Positions 31,083 to 44,592 of a DNA stretch of 64,000 bases are shown here, one piece after another. Where the stretch lies: NCBI GenBank assembly GCA_010015655.1, contig ML976674.1, positions 628,910-692,909 on the forward strand. The letters run 5' to 3'. The translations under genes were made by a program, and so were the position numbers. The DNA is from Bimuria novae-zelandiae CBS 107.79 (lineage: Eukaryota; Ascomycota; Dothideomycetes; Pleosporales; Didymosphaeriaceae). The notes beneath the pieces were generated by a model that ran no database searches, had not been told where the DNA came from, and saw only the letters and a list, made by a program, of their open reading frames with translations. Position 1 is the stretch's first letter. Every line of letters begins with the position of its first letter.

Positions 31083-34000
31083 TGTCAGATAAGATGCTTG
31101 CGTGCGATAAGGTATGATGATTGGTGATAATTGTGTCTTGTTCTCTGTCAACTCTGTTGGGTTGGTTTTAACCCCTGGGCTAGTACGATAAGCGCTGTGG
31201 TCCCTGCTCGATTGTGCAGATCCGACCTCAACGCACTCGTTCTATCTAACACACCCCCTTAGCTTAGAAATCCTTGCAGGCTAGATTATATTATAGTTTC
31301 TTATTATATAAGCGCGAGGTCTTTAAGTTATTCTTAAATCTCCTTAAGAGGCGCTTCGTTCGTTACCTTAGGTCTCTCTATGTCAGATAGTATGATAAGT
31401 AGATGTTGATGCAACTTGGTTGTATTTATTATTGGTCTCCTGTGTCCTCTACTGTGTTTAGTTGGTTTTGGATATTTTGCTAGTGTGCCAAGCCAAGTGG
31501 TCCCTGCTCGATTGTACAGATCTGACCTCACCGCAGCTTATTCTATCTAACACACCCCTTTAGCTTAGAAACTCTTCAAGCTGGCACTTATACAATTATG
31601 AGGTCTTTAAGTTACTCTTGAATTTCCTTAAGAGGCATAGTATTTGTTACCTCCTTGGTCTCTACATTAACTAATCTAAGTTATTAGAGAAAACCCTCCT
31701 ACTTGCTCTTAGAGAGCACCTTTATAAGGCCATTAGTAATTATGTCTGCTAACTGCATATGCTCTATCTTGATCCTGCCTATAGATACTTCTTGTCGGAT
31801 CTAGTGGTTGTGGACGTCTACATGCCGAAGTTTAGTTTAGAGGCGGGAAACCTCCTTAGTTACTAGGCGTATAGTTTATTTATTATTACACTGAATAGTG
31901 ACTGTGCGCGCGTCTAGTTTAATTTTAAGTTCTTAAAGTAGTCTTAAGACAAAGAGTGCTTCCTTAGCTACCTAAGAGAGAGCTAGCAGCTTGGCCTTAG
32001 TAGTTAATGTTATTATAGTGTCTTGTTTGTTTGCTTTCTAGGCAATAAGACCGCCGAAGAGCTTAATAGCGTAACCTTAGGAGCTCTTATAGTCTATTAT
32101 ATTATTAGCAAATGATGCATCGCTTGTAATCTAAAGTCTAGTGTTACCTCCAAGCTATAGGGCTCGCTGCTTTGTGCTTTAAAGGTATAGGAGAACTCGG
32201 TCTGCTGCGTCTTAGTGCTCAGTCCCTGGGTTTGACAGAAATCGAGCTAATCGTGATGTTGCAAAGGCAATGTCTGGCCTGGTAGTAACTATAGTAAAGA
32301 GTAGCGATCTAATCTTGCGTTAAAATTTATTAATCTTAGTTAGTGTTACTAACCCTTTCTTTAGTAGTAATTTAATCGCAGCCATTGGAGTGTCATGTTG
32401 AATATTTGTCTTGTCTACTAGTTGGCTAATCTTGTCCGAATAGAAGGCCTGTAATAGTTGAATCTTGCGGCTTGTTTAGTCCTGTATAACCTCTATGCTA
32501 AGAAACTATTAAAGGTTGTTTCCTCTAGTGAGAGTGTACTTATCTTGTAAGCGTTTAATTGCTTATTAAGCTTCTTATTCTTTGTCTTTGTGGTACGCGA
32601 GTATAATGTCGTCGACGTAGAAGAATATAATAACTTTATCTCTAATTAGGTAGCACGGCTCGTAAGGCACTGTCTAGAAGCCCAGCGCTTTAAGCGTTAT
32701 TATAAATTCTTTCTACTAAAGGAGTAGTAAAATGCAAAGGCCGTATAGTGCTTTATTTACTTGCAATATTGTTCCAGGCTTCTAATAACCCTGAGGCATT
32801 CTCATATACACCTCTCAATCTATTGTTGCGTGGACAAAAGCGTTAGTGACGTCGTACTGCGTGAGCTCCATATCATAGTAAGCTGCTATTGCCATCATTA
32901 TTCGGAATAACTGGCTAGCAAGCGTGGCTGCGTAAGTGTCTTGCAAGGTAATATTTCGTTACTAATTGCCTTAGACGACTAGTCGCGCCTTACACTTCAG
33001 CAAGCAATAGTGCTTATTAAGTTTATAGGTGTATACCTACATGTAGTCAAGGATCTGCTATCCTGTTAGTTTAATCTTCTTTATTAGAATTTCTAACTAT
33101 AATTTTATCTCTTAGTGGCTTATAAGGTGCACTTGCTTAGCCTCTTAGAATATCTCGCCTATTAGGTAATTCTTAAGCTTAGTTCGGCACGTCGGTAGAG
33201 GTAGAAGTTAACTTTAATAAGGCTTTAAGCCTTTAGCGAGCATTCTTATTATCTTAGCCTTGTCTATAACTTCTCCTTTGTATTTTCTAACACGACTAGC
33301 TTAGGTTCCCGCTATAAAAGCTGCTGCCTAGAGGACAGTTATAGAGGACGCTTATTACGTTAGACTTATTTAGTCTCCAGCCATTAACTATGCAAGTAAC
33401 GCGACAGGTAGTAGTATAGTTAGAGGAGTTAAGTAGCTATCCCTAATCTTCCTTCCTTAATAGTAGCCTAGTGGATCTGCTTTATCTTATTATTCTAACG
33501 AATCTACAGTGGCTTCATCCTTATAAAAGGAGTCTATTTATAGTTGTTAGGTAAGAGTTAGCAACTTAATAGTTCTTACGTGCGTTACTATTTCTTAAAG
33601 CGTGCTGTGCATAAGACTGTCTATAAAGTCCTTAATTTTCCTATTAAATACTAACTCTTCGTTAAAGACAACGTCCCGGGTACTTATTACTTTACCAAGT
33701 GACGGTATCCATATTCGGTAGATGTTTAATAATCGGTATTTAACTAGATAACCAATCCATGCCTTCGGGTCAAGACGTTATAGGCGTAATTTGTCTTAGT
33801 AAGTATTATTAGTTATTGCAAATGCCTTACAGCCGTACGCTTTTAAGTGTGTAACGTTAGGTTTTCGTAGTAACGTAATTATCCTATTACTAAAAGCGAC
33901 TCGTGTGAAGAATATCTCGTATAGTGTTTTCTAGTAATTTGCATAGTTTGGTGTTCGATTGTAGAGGTATACAGTAGCTCTTGTAATCTCAGGCCATAGC

Positions 34001-37000
34001 TCCCAGGATAGGTTGGCATTAAGTCGCATGGCGCGAGCTTTCTCCTTATTCACACCCCCTAAGCGTTCTACGCCTCCATTTTATGATTGTGTATCTAGTG
34101 CGGAAGGCTCTATAATTATTCCTTAGGTTATTAACTATTTCTTAACTTCTAGTTTAACTATAGCGATCTCGTTGTCTGCTTTAATAGTCTTAACAGAGAT
34201 GTTGTAGTGGTTCTTAAGGAATAAGATAAATATTAAAAGGGCCTTAATAATTAACTTTGCTATTCGGTAATCTATAAAGTAGAGGTCCTATTACATGCCT
34301 AAAAACTTATTAGTAATTAGTAATTAACTCTTCTCTTTAGTAACTCCTTAGATCTCGTATGTGTGGAAGTTAATGCTAAGCCTCTCTCTAGGTCTATCTT
34401 CGTTTATTCGTGGGGCGTGGCTTATCTGCCGTCTGGACTTTACTCTCCCGCATGAGTTATATTCTATAGTTGTAATGCCTTTAACACGCACCCCTTTAGT
34501 TTGCTGCACTAGGTGTTTAATAGCCACTAGGCCTGGGTGTCCTAGTCTTTTGTGCCACAGCATAGCTAAGGCCTTTTACAGTCCTCTTTTAGTTCTTGTA
34601 GTGATCTTGTGTGTGTGATATATGGCAGGTGGTAGCGGATTGTATTCTAGCACCTACTGTCTAAATATCTTAGTTATAATTCTAATAGCTCTGTTCTTAG
34701 CTCCTTAGAGAGTGGTTAGGTCTATTTATGTGTCCTACTAGATCCCTTTATGCCTTAACAGTTGGAATAACACTAAGTTACATAATAGGTCTGGGCAAAT
34801 AGCCACATCTTGTAAGGTTAATTTTATTATTCTAGTGTTATTCTTTAGAGTAAGGTCAATAGACCCATATCCTCTAATCCACACTTTAGAATTTCCGGCC
34901 CATATATAGTCTCCGGGCAGTGGTGGTCGGAAACTGTAGATGCGATTAGGGTTGTTAGTAATATAGCAGGTTAATCCTAAGTTAAGGATAAACAACTTCT
35001 ATAGTAAATAGTTAGTAGTATCTTTCCCTCTTACTACTAAGTTAAAAGCTGCTTTAGTAGCAGCAATTCTCTGGCCCTCTAGTTAATCTTTAAGGATCTC
35101 GGGCGTTAGAGTATGCGATTATTTCGTAATTAGTATTCTTAATTAGGTCCTACTTTATTCGCAAATTAGCCCCTAGAACGTTGCGTCTTTCTTACGCTTA
35201 AATTGTATAAGCTCGCTAATAGTCTCGTTTAGTTTCCACTATTTAGGAGCCTTGTCTAGATTAACATAATAGCAGTCCCTTATACTATGGCGTTGTCCAC
35301 ATGCAGGGCATTTTGCTCCTCTTGTGGTAATAGGCTCTAAATCTGCAGGCTATTTAAGCGTGGTGGTTTTCCTGCCCGCTGTACGTTAATTACGAGGTCT
35401 ACCCTAGTTTTGTTTTAATGACGCGCTTTTAGCAGGATAGGCGTCCCTATTGTTACCTTAGGTGGGTGCACTACCTTTAGCGAGAAATAATGCATTATTA
35501 GACACAAATGCTTTATGTTTCCCTAATTTAAGGGGATAATTTGTCATCATGTGTTCTTAGAAGCGTTATATTATCTCTTTTCAATCTATGCTAGCTGCGA
35601 ATTGACTATTATCTTAAAAATTCGTAGACTATATGGGAGCAACCTTGTTTACGGCATCTATAAAGTCTTTTATAATCACATTAATTTGTAATAGCTTAGT
35701 AACTTAGAAAGCTTCTGCTTCCGCAGCTACTTCGTCGTACTTAGCTAGCCAAGTATCCCATTATTAAGGGCTTCTTATTAGCTTAAGTACCGCACGGTAT
35801 CTAGTACGTGCTTGTTCTTGTTCGAGTTAGTCGCTCATGCCAATTATCTTCTGCAGATTAGTAATCCACTATCATAGTAGCTTGTCTGGCAGGCAACATG
35901 TGCGCAGTAGGTGCGGTGACATAGTTAATTAAATAAACGCAACAATGTGCTAAAGGCTTAATTACTCCTTCTTATATTCGTGTCGATCGCTCTTATATTA
36001 CTTAAAGAGGATCTTGTAGTATTTAAGGTCTTCTTTAAAAGCCTTCTAGCCTCTAGCTAATAGTTTAGTTAGTCTTATTAAGACTTTAATATTCGTGGCT
36101 AGTGCGTAGTTAGTAATAACTAGAGCCCTTATTAATAGCGGTTTCGGGGTTAATAGCGTGATTAAATTCGGATTAACTTTATCTTAAATGTTATGTACTA
36201 CGCATCTTGCCTAGAGTTATGTTCTCTACCCCCTGTGGTCTGCGGAGGTGTTCAGGTGTACCGTAGAATCGCGGTTTGAGAGTTGCGCCATATTGTATCG
36301 GTCGGGGCAGTGAGACTCTTAATTGTCAGATAGTATGATAAGTAGATGTTAATGCAACTTGGTTGTATTTATTGTTGGTCTCCTGTGTCCTCTACTGTGT
36401 TTAGTTGGTTTCGGATATTTTGCTAGTGTGCCAAGCCAAGTGGTCCCTGCTCGATTGTACAGATCTGACCTCACCGCAGCTTATTCTATCTAACACTCTA
36501 CTTTTACTAGTCTAAGTTAAGTTAGGAACCTTTCCTACTTGTTAACTAGGAGGACCTTTATAAAGCCGTTAGTAATTATATCTGCCGATTGCACGTACTC
36601 TACCTTTATCTTTTTAGTAGAGACTTCCTGTCTCAGCTAGTAATTATAAATGTCAACGTGTCATAGTTTAGTCTGGAGCTTAGATATCTCCTTAGTCACT
36701 AGTCGAATAGTTTACTTGTTATCGCATTAGATAATAATTAACGGTAAAAGTAGTTTAATCTACAGTTTGTCTAATAGTCGTGAAATAAAGATTACTTCCT
36801 TAGCCACTTGTAATAAGGCGAGAAGCTCTACTTTAGTTATTAAGGTTATAATAGTGTCTTGTTTGTTTGCTCTCCAGGCAATAAGTCTATTAAATAGCTT
36901 AATAGCGTATCCTTGTAAGCTCTTTCTATCTAGTGTGTTATTAGCAAATAAAGCATCGCTAGCTACTTAAAGGTAGTTACCCCCTCTAAGTTGCAGTGCT

Positions 37001-40000
37001 CTCCATCTAGTGCTAGACAAGTATAGTAGTACTTAATTGGCGGCATTATGATGTTCGGAGCCCAGATTTAACAGGAACCGAGCTAGCCTTAAGGTTACAA
37101 AGGCGATGTCCGGTCAGGTCGTTACTACTATAAATAGAAGTAATCTAATTTTGCGTTAGTATTTATTAATTTCTAAGGGTGTTGCTAAGCCTGTTCGAGG
37201 CTTTAACTTAGTAGCGGCTATTAGGGTATCGTGACGGATGTCTTTCCTATTAACTAGTTAACTAATCTTCTCTACGTATACGGCTTAAGAGAGTTGGATC
37301 TTCTAGTAACTTTAGTCCCTAATAACCTCTACGCTAAGAAACTACTAAAGGTTATTTCCTCTAGTAAAGATGTATTTCTCCCGTAGGCGCTTAATTATTT
37401 ACTAGGCTTCTTGCTCTTTCTGCTTATAATACGCTACTATAATATTGTTAACGTAAAAGAAGATAATAATTCCGTCTTTAATAAGGCAGCATGGCTCGTA
37501 AGGCATAGTTTAGAAGTTAAGAGCTTTAAGTGTTATAGTAAATTCTCTCTGCCAGAGGAGTGGTGAGATCCGTAGACTATATAGAGCCTTATTAACTTGG
37601 AGGATCGTTCCAGGTTTTCGATAGCCATGGGGCATTCTTATGTATACTTCTCGATCCATCGTTGCATAGACAAAGGCGTTCGTGACGTCGTATTGTTTAA
37701 GCTCTAAGTCGTGGTGGGCTGCAATTGCTATTAGCATTTAAAATAACCAGCTGGCGAGCGTGGCTGCGTAAGTGTCCTGCGAGGTAATATTCCGTTATTA
37801 ATTACTACAGATAACTAGTCGCGCCTTGCACTTTAGCAAGCAGTAGTGCTTATTAAGTTTATAGGTGTATACCTATATACAGTTAAGGATCTGTTGTCCT
37901 GTTAACTTAATCTTCTTTATTAGTACCTCTAACTCTAATTTTATTTATTAATAGCTTACAAGATAGGCCTGTTCTACTTCTTTAAATAGTTCACCTATCA
38001 GGTGGTCCTTAAGCTTAGTACGGCACGTTGGCAGAGGTAGGAGTTAACTTTAATAGGGCTTTAAGCCTTTAGCAAGCATTCTTATTATCTTTACCTTATC
38101 TATAACATCCCCTTCGTATTTCTTAACGTAGCTAGCTTAGGTTCCCGCCATAAAGGCTGCTGCCCAGGGGGCAGTCTTAGGTAACCTATATTATATTACT
38201 TTAGATTTATTTCTAGCTATTAACTAAGCAAGCAATGCTACAGGTAGTAGTATAGATAGAGGAGTTAGGTAACTATCTCTAATTTTCCTCCCTTAATAGT
38301 AGCCTGGCGGGTCTACTTCGCCTTAATAGTCTAGAAAGTCCTTAGCGGCCTTATCCTTATAGAAGAACTCTATTTCTAGTTACTAAATAGGAGTTAGTAG
38401 TTTAATAGTCCTTACATGCATAGCTATTTCTTCTAGCGTGTTGTGCATAAGGTTATTTATTAGATCTTTAGTCTTCCCGTTAAATATAGACTACTTGTTA
38501 AAGACAACGTCTTGGGTGCTAATCACCTTAGCGAGTAATAGTATCTAAATGCAATAGATATTTAAGGATTAGTATCTAATAAGATAGCTAATCTAAGCTT
38601 TTAGATCGAGGCGTTGCAAACGTGATTTGCCTTAGTAAGTGTTGTCGGTTATTGTAAAGGCTTTCCAGCTATACACCTTTAGGTAGGCAAGATTAGGTTT
38701 CTGTAGTAAAGTTACAATCCTATTACTAAACGCAACTCGTGTAAAGAATATCTTATATAGCGTCTTCTAGTTATTCGCGTAATTTAGTGTTTAATTATAG
38801 AGATATACTATAGCCCTTATAACTTTAGGCTATAGTTCCTAGAATAGGTTGGCGTCGAGTCATATTACGCGTGATTTCTCTTTGTTTACACCCCCTAAGC
38901 GTTTGGCACCTCTGTTCTAAGCTTAGGTGTCTAGGGCCAAAGGCTTAATAATAATTCCTTAGGTTACTAACTAACGTTCTACTTCTAGTTTAACTATGAT
39001 AATTTCATTATCTGCCTCAATAGTCTTAACTATTATGTTGTAGTAGTTCTTAAGGAATAGGAGGAAGGTTAAAAGGATCTTAATAATTAATTTTACCGTT
39101 CTATTATCTATAAAGTAAAAGTCCCATTATAGTCTTAAGAATTTATTAGTAATTAACATTTAGCTCTTTTCTTTAGTGACGCTTTGCGTTTTATATATAT
39201 AGAAATCGATAGTTAGCCTCTTTTTAGGTCCTTTAGTGTTAATCCGTGGCGCGCGGCTAATCTGTCGTTTTAATTTTACTCTACTATAGAAGTTATACTT
39301 AACTATCGTGATCCCTTTCACGCGCACCCCCTTAGCTTACTACACTAGGTGCTTAATCGCTACTAGTCTAGGGTATCCTAGTCTCTTGTGCTAGAGTATG
39401 GCTAACGCTTTCTATAGTGCTCTTTTCGTTTAGAAGGTAATCTTGCGTGCATAATATAAGGCAGGTAGTAGTAGGTTATACTTAAGTACCCACTAGCCGT
39501 AGATCTTAGTAAGATTCCTAATAATTGTGTTATCTAGTCCTCTTAGAGTAGTTAGGTCTATTTACGTATCCTACTAGATTCCTCTCTAACTTAGTAGTCG
39601 AAAAGAGACTAGATTATATAATAAGTTAGGGCAGATAGCCACGTCGTGCAGGACTAATTTGGTTATTCTAGACTAACTTTTTAAGGTTAGATTAATAGAG
39701 CCGTATCCTTTTATCTATATCTTCGTATTCCCAGCCTATATGTAGTCTCCAGGTATAAAAGGACGAAAGTTATAGATGCGGTTAAGGTTATTCGTAATAT
39801 AGCAGGTTAATCCTAAGTCGAGGATAAACAATCGCTTTAAAAGGTAGTTATTAATTTCTATCTTAATAGGCGCTAAGGTGAACGCGGCGTTAACTTTTAA
39901 TATTCTCCGCCCCTTTAATTACTTATTAGGGATCTCTAGCGTTAAAGTATATAATTATTTAAGAATTAGCGTTCACGATTAGGTTCTGCTCTATCCGCGA

Positions 40001-41328
40001 ATTAGCTTTTAGAACGTTACGTTATTCTTACGCTTAAATTTAATAAGCTCGCTTATAGTCTTATTTAGTTTTCACTATTTAGGAGCTTGGTCTAGGTTAA
40101 TATAATAACAATTCCTAATACTATAGCGTTGTCCACAGGCAGGGCATTTTGCTCCCGCTATTATAGCTAGCTCTTAATCTAAAGGCTGCTTAAGCTTAGC
40201 ATTTTTACTAGCTATACGTTAATTACGGGGTCTACCCTAGTTTCTATTAGATAGCGCGCTTTTAGCATAGAAGGCGTCTCTGCTATTACTTTAGGTAATT
40301 ATACTACCTTTAGCGAGATACGATGTATTATTAAATATAAAGACTACTTTATATTTCCCTAATCTAAGGGGATAGTTTATTATTATATATTCTTAAAAGC
40401 GTTTTATTATCTCCTTTTAGCTCATGCCAGCTGCAAATCGACTATTATCTTAAAAGTTTATAGACTATATAGGAGCAACTTTGTTTACAGCTACTAAGAA
40501 GTCTTTTATAATTACATTTAATTATAATAGTTCGGCGACTTAATATGTCTCTGCCTTAGTAGCTACTTAGTTATACTTAGCTAGCTATGTGTCCCATTGC
40601 GACGCGCTTCTTATTAGTCTAAGTAAGGCAAGGTATTAATCGCGGGCTCGTTCTTGTTTAATTTATTTATTAACTCTAACTATTAACTTTAGGTTAGTAA
40701 TCTATTAGCGTAGTAACTTCTCTAGAAGGCAGCACGTGCGCAATAGGTATAGCGATACAGTTAACTAGATAAAGGCTACAATGTGTTAGAGGCTTGCTTA
40801 TTCCTTCTCGTACTCGTGTCTATCGTTCTTGTATTATTCAACGAGGATCTTATAGTATTCAAGATCTTCCTTAAACGCCTTTTATCCTACTACTAATAGT
40901 TTAGTCTATCTTATTAAGATTTCGACGTTCGCGGCTGTTGCGTATCTAGCGATTATTAGGGCTCTAATAGCTACTAGTTTCGTTATTAACGGGACAGTTG
41001 CTATTAAATTAACTTTGTCCTAGATATTATAAACAACGTATCTAGCTTGTAGCTGCGTTATTCATCCCGTGTAGTTAGTGTAATCTCTCAGCGTCACTGT
41101 GGGATCGCGGTAAGGTTACTACGCTATTTTATATTAGTTAAGGTAGTAAGACTCTTAATTGTTGGATAAGATGCTTGCGTGCGATAAGGTATAATAATTA
41201 GTAATAATTATATCTTGTTCTCTATTAACTTTGTTAGGTTGGTTTTAACCCCTGGGCTAGTACGATAAGCGCTGTGGTCCCTGCTCGATTGTGCAGATCC
41301 GACCTCAACGCACTCATTCTATCTAATA
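31083..41328 (-). mobile_element. Copia LTR retrotransposon (outer), RIP-degraded
   Basis: LTRs 31083-31251 and 41160-41328 (169 bp each), target duplication ACTTT (31078-31082, 41329-41333). The minus strand shows reverse transcriptase VTNAFVYATMDREVYIRMPH (about 37640) and the catalytic block FFYVNNIIVAY, where YVDD has become YVNN, as G-to-A RIP would cause. Many transition differences separate the LTRs, so it is the older of the two. About 5.1 kb when the inner element is removed. Confidence 0.93.
31381..36495 (-). mobile_element. Copia LTR retrotransposon (inner), RIP-degraded
   Basis: 5,115 bp. LTRs 31381-31552 and 36324-36495 (172 bp, only about three transition differences), target duplication CTCTA (31376-31380, 36496-36500). 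Minus-strand order: gag zinc knuckle CPACGQRHSIRDC (about 35280-35318), protease region (34995-34738, PPLPGDYIWAGNSKVWIRGY), pre-integrase MLWHKRLGHPGLVAIKHLV (34563), reverse transcriptase FFYVDDIILAY (about 32600) and RNase H relic KAKLLALS near 31990. Integrase before reverse transcriptase is Copia order. A purine tract AAAGGGGTG abuts the 3' LTR. Stops throughout. Confidence 0.95.
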
Positions 41329-41819
41329 ACTTTACGTTCCTAATTATAATTATATATATTTCTAAAAAGTTTAAATTTCTTATAGGGGCGCTAGTTAGCG
41401 ATTTTAAAAAAAGCTTAATAACTAATAATAAGCCTAAAAATACTAACTTTAGCAGAACCTTATAGTCTTATTATATTATTACGTAGCTATATAGCTATAT
41501 TAAACTTAAGGATAAGATTATAAATTAGACTACTATAATTCTAATAGTGTTAGGGTTAAGGAGTTTAACACCCTATAGGTAAAAATATAATAGGTTAGAT
41601 TTATAAAGGCGTTAAAATTTTATTTTTAGCACGTTACGATAGTCGCGCTTTTATAAATTTTAAAATACTATAAAAATATTGCCTAATATACTTATTAACT
41701 TTATAATTTTATTTACCCTAAAATAGCTAATTTCGACGACTTGCCAGATAAATTTAACCCTAATAGTTACGATACTTGCTAGGTACCTCGTAACAATCCT
41801 CCTCTACCAGTTTTCTTAC

Positions 41820-44088
41820 TATATAGGGAGTATACTAATGCAAAAGTTGCCCTGAATCGCTATTTAATTCACAATAGCTTCGCTATTTCTATCGACAAGC
41901 CCCAGTTCCACTAGCTATCTATAAAGGATCTATTAAAGTATGCTATAGCCTGCACTTTGCGATGTGCTTGTGGCCGAGTATACAAGTTAAAGAGCACCGG
42001 AGTGCGCAAGCGGCAGCGATCTACAATGTCTGGATACGAGTGGAAGGGCCGATTGAGCCGTGGCATAAACCCAGAAACAGTAGAGATGGGATACCACTTT
42101 ACTATTATTATACCTTATTACAATCATGCTAGGGCGCTTAACTAGCTAGCTTACTTTTAAGCTTATTATTAAGATGCTTAAATAATCGCGCTTATTAAAA
42201 TATATTATAAATAAAATATATTAGCGCGCTCTATCCTTAGTAGCCTACTTAATATAAGTAATAACGTTAAGCTTGCTAACGTGCATAATAAAGTATAAAA
42301 GCTTAAGTATACTAAGTTAGCTAGGTAGTCTTATATTAAAGCTCTACTTAAGTTTATAAATGCTTATCGCGATAAGGATAGCGGGAAATACTTTAAGAAA
42401 GTTAACTGTAATACTACTAGTCGCGTGCGTAATCTCTTCTAGGCTTATCTTATAAGCTATAATATTATTAAGATTACCTTAACGTTATTATAATTAACGT
42501 AACGTATAAAAACAATAAGTTTAACATACCTTTATTATATACTGTAGGTATTACCTTATATAAAAAGCTCTATAATATGTGCTTTAGCTTTATAGAATGT
42601 AAGACTAGGGAGCACTACGAATAGCATATTAATGCTATAAAGGAGCTTCTTAAGTAGCTAGAGGTAACTCCTAAGTGCTTTATTACTAATTATAATACTA
42701 ATTTTAAGGCTATAATTACTATTTATTACCCTAAAGTGTATTAGCGTAAGTATATTTAGTATATTAACTAGAACGTTTAAGCGCAGGTAGTAAAGGCCTA
42801 AGATATTTTAAAGGGTAAAACTAATTAAAAAAAAGCTAAAATTAATAAAAATTATTTTAATTATATTACCTGTTAGCACGCTTTTGTTTCTATACTTATT
42901 AAAAAGTAGTTTATAGATAAATAGAGGAGTATTATTACTAATTACTTTATATAACTAGCACTTATTAACTACCTAGAATAGCACTAAATTCTGTACTTTA
43001 AAAAGTAAGCTAAGTATTTTATTTATTACTTTTTTAACTTTGGCGTGCGTATAAGTTCTAGGGTAGAATTTAGTTACAATTACTTAAAACTATAGCTTAC
43101 ATTTAGCTCCTAAGGCCACCTCTATAATATAGTTAAGAATATATACTAATTACTATATAATTAGCGTCGCGAGCATAATGCTAGAGTTATTTTTAATATT
43201 TTATTAGTCTTTACTAATATAAAAAATAAAGAGTTTATCTTACTTAAGCGCTAGATCTTATACTATAGTATATATAAACTTAAGAAGTAGCTTAAGTTAG
43301 CTAAAAATAAGGACTATAATAATAGTAAAGCATGTTCTAGGACGTTTATAGTAACTTTTAGTATACCTTATAAGTATTACTTATATAATAAAATACATAA
43401 GTAGCGCGCTTTTACAAGTAATAATAAAGCTACCTATATTATTAAGCTTAAGTTTATTAATTAACACTAGTAGCTTAACCTACCTAGAGCTAAAGGAGGA
43501 GACTTTAAGTATAATAAAGACTTTTTTTAACTTCTTAATCCTCTTAAGATTAAGTTTAAAGGTCGCCCTAAAGTTACTATAATAAAAACTCTTTATAAGC
43601 TAAATGATAGTAAGCGTAAGAAGTATAACACTCGCGATCTATTTAGCTTTAAGTATATTATTTTAGCGACTTAGTAATTATTTATAGCGACCCTATAAGC
43701 ATCGCAACCGACCTAAAAGCGCGTCTACAGGAAGAAAACTACTACTACGGTGGTAGAGGAGAGTGAGGGACCAGCGCCGGTGATGAACAAGGAGATGGCC
43801 GAGGCCTTGCGCGCAATGATGAGGGAGGAGATGGCAATGATGAAAGAGCATATGGATGAGCTCCGTCAGCGCCAGGATGAACCTATTGTAGTGGAGGACT
43901 CTAGCGATGACGAGGATGACGAAGATGAGGTTGAGAACCGCAGTTTTGATAAAGAATTTCAGTCTCCTCCCACCCCAAAACGTCACAAGGGTATCAAGTC
44001 AAACTACGGTACCCGTAGCAAGTCATCTGCACCGAAAAAGTCGCCTCCGAAAGGTGCCCGGGGCAAGAAGGGAGCACGGAGGGGGTAG
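41820..44088 (+). pseudogene. MULE transposase, RIP-degraded, with unmutated patches
   Basis: A readable patch at 41945-42130 gives CTLRCACGRVYKL and MGYHFTIIIPYYNHARALN, the N-terminal zinc-binding (FAR1/WRKY-GCM-like) region before a MULE transposase. Further on, stop-broken text resembles the MULE catalytic core and a zinc-binding HQLHNK-type region near 43390. From 43750 to the stop at 44088 the frame is clean: EALRAMMREEMAMMKEHMDE, acidic SSDDEDDEDEVE and basic KSSAPKKSPPKGARGKKGAR. The first part lies in strongly AT-rich DNA. Confidence 0.7.
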
Positions 44089-44328
44089 GCAAGCATAGTG
44101 TTCCTTATGGTGTTTTCACAACACCTCGCTGTATCTCCACAACCACACGACCAAAAAAGTTAATATTTAAAATAACAACTCGTAAGATGCATGCAACAAA
44201 ATGTTTTAAATTTCGTGTAATTATAATATGTAGTTGTGTTGTTGTATAGGTGGGGAGAGGGCTAGGATAGATAAGAGTCATGTAGGCGATTAGTGGCTAG
44301 ATGGTAGTAAAAACACTAATTTTCCTTA

Positions 44329-44592
44329 TGTTAGATTAACAATCTCAAAGGCCTTAGGCGTGTTATAAGGAATGCATGTGTAGAGGAGCGAGCATTCTGT
44401 TAATAGTCATCGAGGCCTTTGTCGTGTTACAAAACACTACGTGTGTGGAGCGAGCCCTATATAGGACTAGCTTCCATACCCCGCGATATACTTCGCTCCT
44501 TAGTAGATAGAATAATAAGAATCTATCTATTAACTAATATAACTTATTATTAAGTATTTCTTTTAGTATTAGTGCAATAAGTCCTCCTAACA
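44329..44592. mobile_element. solo LTR, family 3, within the MULE
   Basis: 264 bp from TGTTAGATTAAC to CTCCTAACA with a perfect 5-bp target duplication CCTTA (44324-44328, 44593-44597). Its ends resemble Copia-type LTR termini. It lies between the transposase end and the right TIR. Confidence 0.8.
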
